DNA of 64,000 bases from Dolomitihabitans soli (GCF_022213955.1 NZ_JAKNTW010000003.1:124001-188000), one strand, 5' to 3'. Positions 34,635 to 44,597 are shown, numbered from the stretch's first letter. Translations and numbers: made by a program. Notes: generated by a model from the letters alone, not told the origin.

Positions 34635-35079
34635 CATCTCTCTGACCCCCGAAATCGCACTCCGGATTGGGGGCGCCGGTGGAAAGAGGTGCGCCATGAG
34701 GGACGATGTAGGCGACATCGAGAACGACGGGCTTCTTGCCGAGGTTGCGGCCGATGTGCACGTATTTCGAGCCACCCGGCTCGGTGATGGTGCTGCCCTG
34801 CTTGTAGACACCATCCGACTTGCACGTGGCGTCGAAGTGGCTCAGCGTGCCCTTCTGGACGACGCCGAAGATGGTGTGTCCGTGATAGTGCCAGCCGGTG
34901 CTCTCGCCAGAGGGCAGGGTGATCCGCCGCACGATGTAGTCCATGCCGTACAGGGTGCTTTGCGAGATCACCATGCTGGTGACACCCGAGCCGCCCGGGG
35001 TCGCGGAGGCGGGACCTGCGGTGAGGCCGGCAGCAGCGATCACGCCGGCGGCCAATCCCCAACGGAGCAGATTACGCAT
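34558..35079 (-). CDS. Secreted cupin-domain protein with altered C-terminus
   Basis: The 173-residue protein starts at ATG 35079; the upstream in-frame start at 35097 is less likely. Residues 1-26 are a signal peptide ending in PASA. The cupin core has GWHYHGHTIFGVV (metal His ligands) and PHGAPLSTGAPNPECDF. The tail after CDFGG is encoded by an inserted hairpin element. It probably binds a metal and acts outside the membrane; function unknown. 35098-35216 holds nothing. Confidence 0.7.
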   Translation of the reverse strand: MRNLLRWGLAAGVIAAAGLTAGPASATPGGSGVTSMVISQSTLYGMDYIVRRITLPSGESTGWHYHGHTIFGVVQKGTLSHFDATCKSDGVYKQGSTITEPGGSKYVHIGRNLGKKPVVLDVAYIVPHGAPLSTGAPNPECDFGGQRDVERNPALVGFSQVSEPLPLRSSGRG

Positions 35080-35216
35080 GAGCGGAATGCCTTTCATCAG
35101 ATTTGTTCAGGAGGTGAGTCACAGGAACTCATCCGCGAAGCGCAAAAAGCGCTGCTCCTCCAACCGACCAGAGCCGCCGGCCCGGACGGCACCCACGCCG
35201 TCAGAAAATCTTACGA

Positions 35217-36158
35217 TCACCTCGTGCTACAAGCAGGTCGTTCCTTGCGTTGGCCCCCGGGCAAGGCTGCATCGCTTCGAGCGTCGTAGCAGCGGGCGCA
35301 GGATCGCCGGGCGGCCCTGGCCAGCAGCGGCGCCTTGGTGCCCGCCTCGTACTTGGCCAGCGTCTTCATCCGCCGCACCGGCACCTTGTCCACCCGCACC
35401 CGCGCCAGCCGGAACGCCGCGATGTCGTCCACCCGCTTGAGCGCCTTGGCCATCTCGGTGCCCGACTGCCGCTTGGGCGCCTGCCGCAGCCGCTCCAGCT
35501 CCGAGATCCGAGCCCCTTCGGGAACCACCAGCAGCCCCGACAGCGCCCGCGGCAACCCCGCATCGGCGCGCTCCACCTGACGCGTCACCGTCGCATACAG
35601 GCGCTCATCAGCCCGCTCCCGCACCGAGCCGACCAGCCGCTCCAGCACCGTCACCCCCGGCAGCAGCACCCGATGCCGGCGCAGCCACGCCACCGACTGA
35701 TCGAACAACGCCGTCGGCCCCTCGGCATGCGTCCACGCCCGCCCGTGCAAGAACGTCAAGAACCGCTTCGACAGCACCCGGCCCTCCCACGACTCCCGAT
35801 CGTCGAAGTCGTGATAGCCGTAGACGTCCCGGATCATCCACGCGTGCTCGTAGACCGTCTTCGGCCGCTCCCCGTACCGTTTCACCTGCGAGGGGTCCCC
35901 GATGCCCAACTGTTCGGCCAGGTAGTCCACCACCGGCCACGGCACCTCGAGCGGGTCCTCCAGGAACAGGCCCTTGTGCCGGACCGTCCCGATCTGGATC
36001 GCCACGCCGAGGCGATGTGAATCCTGGCGTGAGCGCGCGATCACTTCCCGGTCGAAGGCGTCCAGGAAGAAGAACTTCTCCATGTCCGGCAGCGACGGCA
36101 TCTCACCAAACGTCGAGTACGCCGTCCTCTGCTCATCAGACAAAAACTCCGCAGGCAT
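35217..36158 (-). pseudogene. N-terminal third of a Tn3-family transposase (DUF4158)
   Basis: From ATG 36158 the frame matches the start of actinobacterial TnpA: PAEFLSDEQRTAYSTFGEMP, RLGVAIQIGTVRHKGLFL and VKRYGERPKTVYEHAW. About 285 residues are recognisable before the frame turns into unrelated sequence near 35310. Full TnpA has close to 1000 residues with its DDE site further on, so this is inactive. Confidence 0.85.
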
Positions 36159-36271
36159 GACCGACGACCGTAGGCACACCACCTAGCGCCCGGTAGCCAC
36201 CGGAAACACACCGCAAGTCCAGATCTTGAACGGAAACGATCAAGCATAGGACGACCTGCCCAGGCGTCCAG

Positions 36272-36470
36272 CTAAGTTACTCGCCGGTACCGCCAACGGC
36301 TGTCCGCAGGTTCCTCAACCCCGTAGGCGGCGTCGGCGGCCTGCGTGCGCAGGTCGTTGGAGCCCTGCAGGGCAAGCGCGGCTTCGTGCCCGGCCTCGAC
36401 GGCACGGCGGAGCCAGCCCATGCTGTCGTGGCCCCAGCCGCGCAGCAGGGCGCTGGTTGGGCAGCGGCGC
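36272..36470 (-). pseudogene. Short hypothetical gene fragment
   Basis: One minus frame reads LLRGWGHDSMGWLRRAVEAG, then LALQGSNDLRTQAADAAYGV, ending at a TAG at 36272. It is helical and looks like the tail of a real protein, but no start with a ribosome site is visible beyond an internal ATG at 36421. I cannot assign the family. It sits between the Tn3 remnant and the second dispersed repeat. Confidence 0.35.
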
Positions 36471-36524
36471 GGCCAGCACCCTCAGAATCCGCCACAACGC
36501 AAGAATGGCCTGGTCAGAGACCTA

Positions 36525-36576
36525 GTGTCGAATCATGTGACAGTAACCCCGGTTCGTCGTTCCACTAGTACTGGGA
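36525..36576 (+). repeat. Dispersed ~51-bp repeat, copy 2
   Basis: This begins GTGTCGAATCATGTGACAG and ends CCACTAGTACTGGGA, matching the copy at 13302-13352 in the same orientation. It lies between a gene fragment and the TetR gene. Confidence 0.7.
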
Positions 36577-36611
36577 CGCCAGTAACGCGCCGGGCACGCG
36601 CGTCCTTCGGC

Positions 36612-37190
36612 TCAGCTCGCGCGCGGGGCCCCGTGGCGCAGGCCATCGAGGAGGAGGGTGGTGATCTGCCGGGCCTCGTCGAGCCATCCCTCGGACACGC
36701 GCATGGCGCAGATGCCGCCCAGGGCCCGCAGCAGGGTGGGGCCAGTGACATCGCCGCGAACAGTGCCGGCCGCGCTGCCGGCGTCGAGCAGCCGGGAGAG
36801 GGCGTCGCCCATGCGGGTGCGGGCGTCGTCGAAGACCGGTGAGTCCGTCGCCATGATGTTCTCCAGCGCGACAGACATCCCCTTGCCCACGGCGGCGTGG
36901 TCCACGAGCAGCAGCAGGAACCGCCGCAGGGCCTCCTCCGGGGCGTGCTGGTTCAGCAGGTCGCCGGGCGCGGCGCACAGGTCGTCGACCTCCTTGCGGT
37001 AGACCTCCTCGATCAGCGCCTCGCGGGTCTCGAAGTGGCGGTAGAGCGTGCCCACGGCGACGCCGGCGCTGCGGGCGATGTCCTCCACGTGCGCGTCGGC
37101 GTCGCCGCCGAGGAACGCTTGGCGGGCCGCGGACAGCAGTGCCTCGCGGTTGCGTCGCGCGTCGGCGCGTAGCGGGCGTGATGACGGCAA
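36612..37190 (-). CDS. TetR-family transcriptional repressor
   Basis: The 192-residue protein starts at TTG 37190, four bases after GGAGG. The HTH is HVEDIARSAGVAVGTLYRHFETREALIEEVY. The C-terminal half (LLLLVDHAAVGKGMSVALE) fits the common ligand-binding form. It diverges from the SDR gene at 37271, its likely target. The 80-base gap contains a repeated CCGTTT element but no palindrome I would call an operator. Confidence 0.85.
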   Translation of the reverse strand: MPSSRPLRADARRNREALLSAARQAFLGGDADAHVEDIARSAGVAVGTLYRHFETREALIEEVYRKEVDDLCAAPGDLLNQHAPEEALRRFLLLLVDHAAVGKGMSVALENIMATDSPVFDDARTRMGDALSRLLDAGSAAGTVRGDVTGPTLLRALGGICAMRVSEGWLDEARQITTLLLDGLRHGAPRAS

Positions 37191-37270
37191 GGAACCTCCA
37201 TAAGGTGAGTCCGGTTCCGTTTACGTGTACCGTTTCCGGAGTCAGGTTCATCTTACGGAGGAGATTTCCC

Positions 37271-38044
37271 ATGCCGAACACCGACGAGGGCCTGGACGGC
37301 CTGCGAGTGCTGGTCACCGGCGGCAGCCGGGGTCTGGGCGCGGCGACCGTGCGCCGCTTCGTCGCCGCGGGCGCGACCGTGCTGACGGCCTCCCGCAGCC
37401 GACCCGAGGAGGATGACGGCGCCACCTTCGTGCCGGCGGACCTCTCGACGCAGCAGGGCGTGGCCGGGCTCGGCCGCCAGGTCGTCGACCAGGTGGGCGG
37501 AGTGGACGTGCTCGTGAACAACGCCGGTGCGGCCAGCGCCCCGGCGCCGACCCTGAGCCGGTCCGATGCATCCTGGCAGGCGGACCTGGAGATGAACCTC
37601 CTCAGCGCCGTGCGCCTGGACCGGGCCCTGGTGCCGGGAATGGTCGAGCGGGGCTCCGGCGTCGTCGTGCACGTCTCCTCGATCGCCAGCCAACTTCCCC
37701 AGCGCACCGAGGCGTCCTACGCCGCCGCCAAGGCCGCGCTCAACACCTACAGCCGCGAACTGGCCACAGAGGTCGGCGCACACGGGGTGCGTGTGGTCTG
37801 CGTCCTTCCCGGCTTCGTCGTCACCGACGGCGCCACCGCCCACCTCCGGCACATGGCCGAGGAGCAGGGCGTGACCACCGAGGAGGTCACGCAGCAGATC
37901 GTGGACCGCCTGAACGTTCCCATGGGCCGCCCCGGGGGTCCCGAGGACGTCGCCGAGATGATCGCTTTCCTCGCCTCCGGCCGCGCGAAGTGGCTCACCG
38001 GGGCGCAGTTCCGCGTCGACGGCGGCATCATCCCGACCGTCTGA
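37271..38044 (+). CDS. Short-chain dehydrogenase/reductase (classical SDR)
   Basis: The 257-residue protein starts at ATG 37271 behind GGAGGAG. It has TGGSRGLGAATVRRF, DVLVNNAGAA, catalytic Ser in VHVSSIAS, YAAAK as YxxxK, and the end FRVDGGIIPTV. Family, length and motifs are all standard. It probably forms an operon with the VOC gene 39 bases on, under the divergent TetR regulator. Confidence 0.9.
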   Translation: MPNTDEGLDGLRVLVTGGSRGLGAATVRRFVAAGATVLTASRSRPEEDDGATFVPADLSTQQGVAGLGRQVVDQVGGVDVLVNNAGAASAPAPTLSRSDASWQADLEMNLLSAVRLDRALVPGMVERGSGVVVHVSSIASQLPQRTEASYAAAKAALNTYSRELATEVGAHGVRVVCVLPGFVVTDGATAHLRHMAEEQGVTTEEVTQQIVDRLNVPMGRPGGPEDVAEMIAFLASGRAKWLTGAQFRVDGGIIPTV

Positions 38045-38083
38045 GCACCGACCAGTACCAGCGCAAAGAACAGGACCATCACC

Positions 38084-38455
38084 ATGTCCATCACCCTGAG
38101 TTCCGTGATCATCGACGCTGCCGAGATCGAGGCGGAGAGCGCCTTCTGGCACCGGCTGCTCGGTGGCTCGATCCATCGCACGCCGACCCATCACTTCATC
38201 CAGGCCCCCGGCCTCCCGGTCATCGTCGTCCAGTCCGCCCCCGAACACGTCGCCCCGAGCTGGCCGGACGGCACCACCTCCCAGCAGATGCACCTCGACT
38301 TCGGCGTCGAGGACCTCGCGACCGCCGACCGCACTGCCACCGACGCCGGCGCCACCCGACTGCGGCCCACCGAGGAGATCACCTCGGAAACCCGCACCGG
38401 CAGCTGCGTCTACGCCAGCCCGGCCGGACATCCCTTCTGCCTGCGCGCGGCCTGA
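38084..38455 (+). CDS. VOC-superfamily (glyoxalase-like) protein
   Basis: The 123-residue protein starts at ATG 38084. Two beta-alpha-beta-beta-beta modules are visible, with QQMHLDFGVEDL at the start of the second and the closing YASPAGHPFCLRA. Members act as metal-dependent lyases, dioxygenases or drug-binding proteins. It is the second gene of the TetR/SDR module. Confidence 0.8.
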   Translation: MSITLSSVIIDAAEIEAESAFWHRLLGGSIHRTPTHHFIQAPGLPVIVVQSAPEHVAPSWPDGTTSQQMHLDFGVEDLATADRTATDAGATRLRPTEEITSETRTGSCVYASPAGHPFCLRAA

Positions 38456-38489
38456 GACCACCACCCCTCACCGCCTGTCTGTTATCGCG

Positions 38490-38650
38490 TACATGGCATG
38501 CCGCGCAGGAGCGAGCGATGGCGGGAGTGCGTCTCCACCCAGCGACACCTGCCCGAGCACACCAACGCGGCCGACGCCGTCCTGGCCGCAGCCCACGAGC
38601 TGGGCGTCGAACCAGCCGCCGCCCTCAAGCTCGCCGCCCTGGCCGGATGA
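38490..38650 (+). pseudogene. C-terminal fragment of an unidentified protein
   Basis: One frame ends RHLPEHTNAADAVLAAAHEL then VEPAAALKLAALAG before a TGA at 38648. It is helical, Ala/Leu-rich and codon-biased like real genes here, but no start is present. I do not recognise the family. The region 38651-39328 shows no gene I can support. Confidence 0.35.
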
Positions 38651-39328
38651 AGCCCGCCCGCCCAACGACCGGCCGGCCGGGCCCCTTCCCTCGGCAGCCC
38701 GCACGGTCATCTGGCGCTGGCGCCGCCCAGCGCCAGACGAACGAATCAGCTGCGGCCCACCTACGTGCCTGAACGACCTTCAAGCTGCTGACATGCAACA
38801 CGGCGTCACCGCAGCCCACGAACGTCGCTGACCTCAGCACCGCGCACCGGACCAGCCGCTCCCCGTGGATACCATGATCGCCCACGCCCACGCCCGCTCC
38901 TGGCTGCACCCGCCGGGGCCATGCAACCCAGGCGTTACCCGACGTCATGATCAGCTGCGTGCCGGACGGCGTCCGTCATCGCCCATCAGGCCTCACCCCG
39001 GCTGGTCCCTGAGGCTCGCTGCACGTCCCTGAAGCCTCAACCCTGAGAGCGCGATGGATTGCCGATCTCCAGGATGTTCGTCAGGGATCTTGCCGTCTTC
39101 ATAGCCCGATTCGGTGGTTTCGGGTCGGTCGGGATGATCAGGATCGACGGGCCGGCCGGCCACCGCGAGCGGGTGCGGGGGTCGGATCTGGTTCATCGGC
39201 CCAGGCTGGTCAGCGGGGACGGCGGACCCATCACCTACCAAAGTCGGACCCGTATCCCACCGGGGGAGTACATGGCGCGACCGCACGCCCGATGCGGCAG
39301 ACCGGGCTGCGGGGCGAGGCTGACCGAC

Positions 39329-39715
39329 ATGAACACCTCCGCAGAAGGCTGCTCACTGTGATCGGCGCGCCGGCGGTCGCCCTGGCCCGTGTGGGCCCTG
39401 GCGGTTCCGGTGGCCGGAACTGCGCTGATCATGCGGACGGGCAGCGGCACGCAGTCGGTCGGGCCGGTATCGGTCCTGGTGGCGAGTCTGCTGGCCGGGC
39501 TGGCGGGTTGGGCTGGCGGGTTGGGCGCTGCTGGCCGTTCTCGAGCGATTCGGGTCCCGGCCCGGCCGGATCTGGACGACCGTCGCCTTGGTCGTGCTCG
39601 CCCTGTCCCTGTTCGGACCAGGCCTTCGGCTGGTGGGTCTTCCGCGGCCGGGCCCAGGCCCCCGGCTACTTCTGACCACACCTGGGCGGTCACGCCCTGG
39701 TGCCAAATTTCGATC
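39329..39715 (+). pseudogene. DUF6069-like membrane protein gene broken by three frameshifts
   Basis: Segments in different frames line up as one family protein: RRLLTVIGAPAVALA, then WALAVPVAGTALIMRTGSG and VSVLVASLLAGLAGW, then WALLAVLERFGSRPGRIWTT and VALVVLALSLFGPG. The last shift is caused by a 13-bp tandem duplication (39499-39524). Removing one unit restores the frame exactly. The start at ATG 39329 and the stretch near 39390 need one-base changes too. Clearly non-functional. Confidence 0.7.
39499..39524 (+). repeat. 13-bp tandem duplication causing a frameshift
   Basis: GGCTGGCGGGTTG occurs twice in a row (39499-39511 and 39512-39524) inside the DUF6069-like gene. Thirteen is not a multiple of three, so the duplication shifts the frame by one. 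Confidence 0.8.
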
Positions 39716-39727
39716 TTTGGAGGTTCT

Positions 39728-41023
39728 GTGCCCTTCGGGTATCTGTTCACTGTGGCGCTCGTCGCGATCGGTACGCTGTTCGCGCTACGGCCGGTGCCGT
39801 TCTCACGCCCGCTCGGCCGTCCGAGCTACTACTTCGGCCTGGCCGCCAACGAACTGCCGTTCGCGGCCTTCTTCTGGATGCTGCTGCTCCCGACGGCGCT
39901 GGCGTTCGCCGACGGTGACATCGACTCGGCGGGCGGCTGGGCGACCGTCGCCCTGGCCGCCGTGACCGCGATCGGGCTCGCGGTCATCGCCTACCGCGCG
40001 ATGGGAGAGCGGGCCAGGATCGAGCGCGCCATGGACGAAGGGCTGGGCGCGGGGTGGCGCGCCGCCATCGACGCCGACCTCAGCGCTGGACTGCGGCGCC
40101 GTCCCCCGTTGGCCCGCATCCTGCTCCTGCCCATCCTCAAGCGCCGCCCAGATGTCCGGCGCGTGGCCAACCTCTCGTACGGCGACGCGGGCCGCCGCAA
40201 CCTGCTCGACCTCTACCAGCACCGCTCGCGCCCGTCCGGCGCGCCCGTGATGATCCACCTACACGGCGGCGGCTACTCCGGCGGCCACAAGAACAGCCAG
40301 TCGCTTCCCCTGCTCTACCACCTCGCCGGCCAGGGATGGGTGTGCATCAGCGCCAACTACCGGCTACGGCCGCAGGCCCAGCATCCGGACCACCTGATCG
40401 ACCTCAAGAAGATCATCGCCTGGGTGCGCGAGCACGCCCACGAGTACGGCGCCGACCCGTCGACGCTGTTCGTCGCGGGCAGTTCGGCGGGCGGGCACAT
40501 GGCGGCGCTGGCCGCACTCACCCCCAACGACCCCGCCTTCCAGCCCGGCTTCGAGGACGCCGACACCTCCGTGACCGGCGCCATCTACCTGAACGGCTGG
40601 TACGGCACCTACTTCGGCCAGGGCCCCGAATCCTCGCCGCTGGCCCACATCACACCGGACGCACCGCCGTTCCTCGTGGCCCACGGCGATCTGGACCCGC
40701 AGGTGCCCGCGGCCGATGCCCGGCACTTCGCCGACCGGCTACGCCAAACCTCGACCGCCCCCGTCGTCTACGCCGAGTTGCGCGGCGGGAACCACGCCTT
40801 CGACCTGTACCACTCGGTCCGCTTCGAGGCCGTCATCGACGCGATCGAGGGCTTCACCGCCTGGGTGAGATCACGGGAAAGAAGAGCCATAGACGGTCCA
40901 GGCTCTCCACCCGCCGCCCTTACCCGGCGAGTGGGGGGCCTACTTGCTGGGACTGTGCGAGGTGGGAGGAGATGGCCGGGTGTCCGAAGACCTCGTCGAA
41001 GCGGTGAGCGCGGTAGGTGCTGA
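39728..41023 (+). CDS. Alpha/beta hydrolase with N-terminal membrane domain (acetyl-esterase/HSL type)
   Basis: The 431-residue protein starts at GTG 39728, four bases after GGAGG; the frame is open upstream only because of the decayed neighbour. Three hydrophobic segments occupy residues 1-95. The catalytic domain has HLHGGGYSGG (oxyanion), VAGSSAGGHMAAL (nucleophile Ser), HGDLDPQVP (Asp) and GGNHAFD (His). It is probably a membrane-anchored esterase. The last ~50 residues overlap the opposite-strand nuclease gene and are low in conserved sequence. Confidence 0.85.
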   Translation: MPFGYLFTVALVAIGTLFALRPVPFSRPLGRPSYYFGLAANELPFAAFFWMLLLPTALAFADGDIDSAGGWATVALAAVTAIGLAVIAYRAMGERARIERAMDEGLGAGWRAAIDADLSAGLRRRPPLARILLLPILKRRPDVRRVANLSYGDAGRRNLLDLYQHRSRPSGAPVMIHLHGGGYSGGHKNSQSLPLLYHLAGQGWVCISANYRLRPQAQHPDHLIDLKKIIAWVREHAHEYGADPSTLFVAGSSAGGHMAALAALTPNDPAFQPGFEDADTSVTGAIYLNGWYGTYFGQGPESSPLAHITPDAPPFLVAHGDLDPQVPAADARHFADRLRQTSTAPVVYAELRGGNHAFDLYHSVRFEAVIDAIEGFTAWVRSRERRAIDGPGSPPAALTRRVGGLLAGTVRGGRRWPGVRRPRRSGERGRC

Positions 41024-41435
41024 TGAAGAAGTACGAGCCGGTTGGGCAGCGGAGTTCGGCGGCACCGTAGTGCATGACCTCAGGAGGTGTGAGGACGCTG
41101 AGGTCGCCAAGGACGTAGAAGAGGGGGATGGGGGCGTTCGTGCCGAGAAACTGAAGCCCGGCCAGGACTGATTTGCGGGAGATCGTGTATCGGTCGGTGT
41201 GGGTGCTGGGCATGCGGTCCTTGGCGTCGATCGTGACGATGTCCATGCCGCGGGCGGCGATCATGTCGGGGAACTGTCTGAGGGGGGAGTCGCAATGCCT
41301 CAGGGCTCGCTGGATCTCCGCTGGGTAGGTTCCCTGCCCGCATAACTGCACCGTCCAGCCGCGGTGCTGGAGTTCGGTCATGACGCGTCGCTCGTGTCGG
41401 TCCCCGATTTGCTGCCGAGCCTGCCAGTTCGCCAC
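40920..41435 (-). CDS. Predicted restriction-endonuclease-fold protein
   Basis: The 171-residue protein starts at GTG 41435 with AAGGGA seven bases ahead; ATG 41450 is an alternative. [12 protein letters not shown] followed by [18 protein letters not shown] gives the Glu...Asp-x-Lys pattern of PD-(D/E)xK nucleases such as resolvase-like and mobile-element enzymes. Family assignment is by pattern only. It diverges from a zinc-finger protein gene, and the pair may work together. The last ~35 codons overlap the hydrolase gene's end. Confidence 0.5.
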   Translation of the reverse strand: MANWQARQQIGDRHERRVMTELQHRGWTVQLCGQGTYPAEIQRALRHCDSPLRQFPDMIAARGMDIVTIDAKDRMPSTHTDRYTISRKSVLAGLQFLGTNAPIPLFYVLGDLSVLTPPEVMHYGAAELRCPTGSYFFISTYRAHRFDEVFGHPAISSHLAQSQQVGPPLAG

Positions 41436-41520
41436 CTGTGTTCCCTTCATCACTAGCAATCAGGGCGTGGTACCTAACAGAAGCTTTTGGTACTACGAGT
41501 TTAACGCTAGGCTGATGGGC

Positions 41521-42435
41521 ATGGCGGCATACGTTGACACACGTTTTCGTCCCACTCTATGGCCGGGCACTCCAGTGCCGACGCCGCACCTGCGCAGGTT
41601 CGCCGGCGTCGAAGTCGAGGGAGACTGGATCACCTGGCCCCCCGCGCCCACCAGAGGGCAGCCTGCCGCGCACCTTCCGGATGACTTCTACCTGCGTGAA
41701 CTCCTTGAGTTGTCACCCGATGACCTTGAAGGGGTGGCCGAGCTCTTCCGATCCCACGGCTTGTTCTTCGACCTTGATCTTCGCGATCTCGATCTTCGCA
41801 GCTACGAAGACGAGACGATCCAAGAGATCCGCTCGTACGCGGAAATGCAACTGCCGGGTGACAAGTTCTTCCGGACGGGTGTGCACCGGGAGACCGTCAA
41901 GCTGCATTTGGAGAAGGCCCAGGACGCGATCACCACCTGGTTGGCGTGTCAGCGGGAAGGCGGGCTGGAAGAACTCGTCGCGCCGGATATCACCATCGAG
42001 AACCTGACCGATCTGCAAGAGCAGCAGGATCCCGACCATGATCCCCTTTGGCCGGCTTCCTTGGATGACTTCCGCAAGGTCCTCATCGAGATCCGGGTCG
42101 GAGACCTTGAGACCGTCCTGCAGGCCGCCCTCGGCAGGTTCAGCATCGGCATCGGCGACTTGGCCGATCGTCATCCCACCATCTACTCGGTCTCGTTCCT
42201 GCAGCTGTACAACCACCTGGCCGAAGGCGCCAACGTGCGCAGATGCGCCAACGAGACATGCCTGCAGCATTTCGTCCGCCAACGCGGCCGAGCCGCCTAC
42301 GGTCAGCACCGCACCAGCGGCGTGAAGTACTGCTCGCGCGAATGCGCCCGGGCTCAGGCCCAGCGAGCCCTGCGTCGGCGACGCAAGCAGAATCCCGATC
42401 AGAGCGGGAAGTCTGAAACCACGTCAAACCGGTGA
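41521..42435 (+). CDS. Zinc-finger (CGNR-like) protein, unknown function
   Basis: The 304-residue protein starts at ATG 41521 or 41515. A TAGGCT at 41508 would place transcription close to 41521, so it may be leaderless. Most of the protein is acidic and helical. The end carries [20 protein letters not shown] and [20 protein letters not shown], a four-Cys zinc centre with a basic tail like CGNR zinc fingers, which bind nucleic acid. It is divergent from the predicted nuclease. Confidence 0.6.
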   Translation: MAAYVDTRFRPTLWPGTPVPTPHLRRFAGVEVEGDWITWPPAPTRGQPAAHLPDDFYLRELLELSPDDLEGVAELFRSHGLFFDLDLRDLDLRSYEDETIQEIRSYAEMQLPGDKFFRTGVHRETVKLHLEKAQDAITTWLACQREGGLEELVAPDITIENLTDLQEQQDPDHDPLWPASLDDFRKVLIEIRVGDLETVLQAALGRFSIGIGDLADRHPTIYSVSFLQLYNHLAEGANVRRCANETCLQHFVRQRGRAAYGQHRTSGVKYCSRECARAQAQRALRRRRKQNPDQSGKSETTSNR

Positions 42436-42830
42436 TCATGCCGTTACCGTGACGCGCATCGGCCATACGCGCGAGTTGATCGTGGCGTTGGGGCCGTTGA
42501 TGTTCCACTGGGTGTCGATCGGCGGGGCGGGGGCCTGCGCCGGAGGGTTGGTGGCGTGGAGCCGGGACCGTACAGGCCGTCCACGTCCACGTCGAGGCGG
42601 GCCTGCCACGCGGTGATGTCGGCGCCCTTCATGTACGGCTTGCCCTTCGTGTATACGAGGATCCGAGACCAGGCGGCGGGCTTCGCGGGCTTACCGTCCG
42701 TCTGCTCCTTGACCAGGGCGAGGAACCGATCCCAGGGGTAGCCGTTGCCGGGGTCGGTGTGGGAGCCGGTGCCCGGGTACGCCTTGGTGACGTCGACGTG
42801 GCCGCAGAAGCCCTTCTTGCCGGCGCGCGG
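42436..42830 (-). pseudogene. Fragment of a phage-type N-acetylmuramoyl-L-alanine amidase
   Basis: One frame reads GHVDVTKAYPGTGSHTDPGN, then GYPWDRFLALV, the active-site region of endolysin amidases. The C-terminal linker and tail (QWNINGPNATINSRVWPMRV) sit in another frame. The N-terminal half is missing; the frame joins unrelated DNA near 42830. A prophage scrap. Confidence 0.6.
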
Positions 42831-43268
42831 CGGGAGCTGAGCGCGAGGCTGATCGTCCTCGGGCAGGCGGCCAGTGGGGCGGGGTTCGAGATACCGGCGG
42901 AAGCTCGCGGCGTGGTGCTGGAGAGGCTGCGGGAGGAGCGGGCGCGGCAGTATGAGCGGCTCGCCGGGGAGGTGCGGGGGCTGGCCGACGACGCTGGCCG
43001 GTACATGGCGAAGTTTGCGGGGTCCGCCATGGTGTTGGTGGGGGATGTCCTGTCCAAGCTGCACGGGGTGATGCTGTCGGAGCGCTCACGGTCCGAGCAG
43101 TGCGTGATGGTGCTGGACGTGGTGAAGCTGACGGCCCTGGTGTTGGACGGTCCGCGCTGGCGGTTCTGGATCCGCTTGAAGGCGTGGTTAGCGCTGCAGC
43201 GGGTGCTCGCCGGGTTGGAAGGACACGAAGCGCCTGGTGCGGTTGCGGTGGAGGGCGGAACGGCCTGA
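42826..43268 (+). pseudogene. Truncated helical protein, unknown function
   Basis: The frame is open from the amidase junction to a stop at 43268. It encodes about 145 residues of charged helix (ERLREERARQYERLAGEVRG) followed by YMAKFAGSAMVLVGDVLSKL. No start codon with a ribosome site is visible, so the 5' end was probably lost at the junction. Family not recognised. 43269-43395 is empty. Confidence 0.4.
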
Positions 43269-43395
43269 TGGGCGCCAGCCGGTTCGGCGGGCGCCCATCG
43301 CGGGTGGCGGTCAATAGGGGCGGCTGAGAAGGTCCGCCTTGGAGTAACGGGGCTGGGCTGATGATGGTCAGCCCGCGCTTCTCAGGGCCGGGGCG

Positions 43396-43916
43396 GTTAC
43401 GGGCAGGTGACCAGAACTATGGAGATGACGGTGCACGAGGCGTTGTCGTTGGCCGGGTTGGGGTCGGCTGGGGCACTGGTGGTGCGGGTCCCGGTGACGG
43501 TGACCTGGCCCAGCGACAGTAGCGACAGCGGCACGCGGAACGTCTTGTCCACCGAGGCGCCGTTGGCGATGGCCCCGTAGGGTGCAGGTGACCGTGCCCG
43601 CGCCGGTGGTGCAGCCGGACGAGAGGTTGGTCGCGCTGGCGCCTGGCGGCAGGGTGGCGGAGGTGACCGCGTTGGGGCCGGCGTTGTCGGCGGTCAGGGT
43701 GTAGCGCAGATACGGGACCAGAATGCCGAGGTTGGGCTGGGCGCCGAGGTCGACGTCGATGTCGGCGGCGGGCGGCGCGGTGAGCAGGAGTTCGGGGTCG
43801 GAGGGGAGCGGGGTGCCGGCGGCGAGCGCGGCGGCCGCCACGGCGCGCCCGCCCTGCATACCGTCACCGCCGGTCAGGCCCTGCGCTCCCAGAAGCTCAT
43901 CCTCTACGTTCGCCAT
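43396..43916 (-). pseudogene. DUF11-like surface repeat protein remnant with frameshift
   Basis: From about 43790 the frame reads LGILVPYLRYTLTADNAGPN and ATLPPGASATNLSSGCTTGA, a DUF11/CARDB-type Ig-like repeat. A one-base shift at the CCCTAC run near 43575 is needed to continue into YGAIANGASVDKTFRVPLSL and PANDNASCTVIS, ending at a TAA at 43396. The N-terminus has no signal peptide. Such proteins are normally long and cell-wall bound; this is a broken end. Confidence 0.55.
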
Positions 43917-44597
43917 GACGGCCAAGCGCACGCCTATTTTCGCGCGGTCGCTCGCCTCGACGAAGCCCTCGCGGGCGCGTCCGTCGCCCGAGCCGGGCCC
44001 ACTCCCAGCCACCGAAGCCCCATCGCCCCCTGCAGGAGGTTTTGCACCGGTCGTGTCCACGCAGACCTCCTGCCGCCCACAGCAGGCACTGTGATCGGCT
44101 CATGCCTCCAGTGAGGTGACGTGCTCGACAACCCGGCCTTCCCGCTTGTCGACCGGATCGGCGCTTTGTATCGCCCTCGAGGCCCGGAGCCGTCCGCCAC
44201 GACGACCCGGGCGCTGGGCCAGACCTGCCCGGCGGCCCGGTGCTGTCCAGTTGAGTGCCGAACGATGTCGTCGGCCAGTTACTGACGGCCGGTGCCCCGC
44301 GCGGGGCGCTGCTGTATCTGGTGGCCACTCCGGTGATGGCGTTGGCAGCGGTATGGGCGGGCAGCGGGGCCACTCGATCCCTGGCCCGCCTGGCCGGCAG
44401 GAGGAGTCCTCACGCGCCTGCACGCGTACGGAGGCGACGCTCGCAACGCGTGTACGTGCACCGGGGTCGAGGACCGACGGGAAGACATTAGCGGTCCGGG
44501 TTGTCCGAGCAGGTCAGGGCGGTCTCTTCTGCCGTTGTCCCCGTGGAATGCGGGCCCCAGCGGCGGACCGCCAAGGATGGGGGGGCAAACTGGCCGG

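Noticed and set aside
37200-37260. TetR operator upstream of the SDR gene at 37271
   Set aside because: CCGTTT occurs twice and the ends are CCGG, but the interior does not pair well enough to call a palindrome.
44255-44491. 78-codon frame with one hydrophobic segment before the CoA-transferase gene
   Set aside because: The second half is Arg-rich shadow sequence and there is no ribosome site; a remnant is possible but not supportable.
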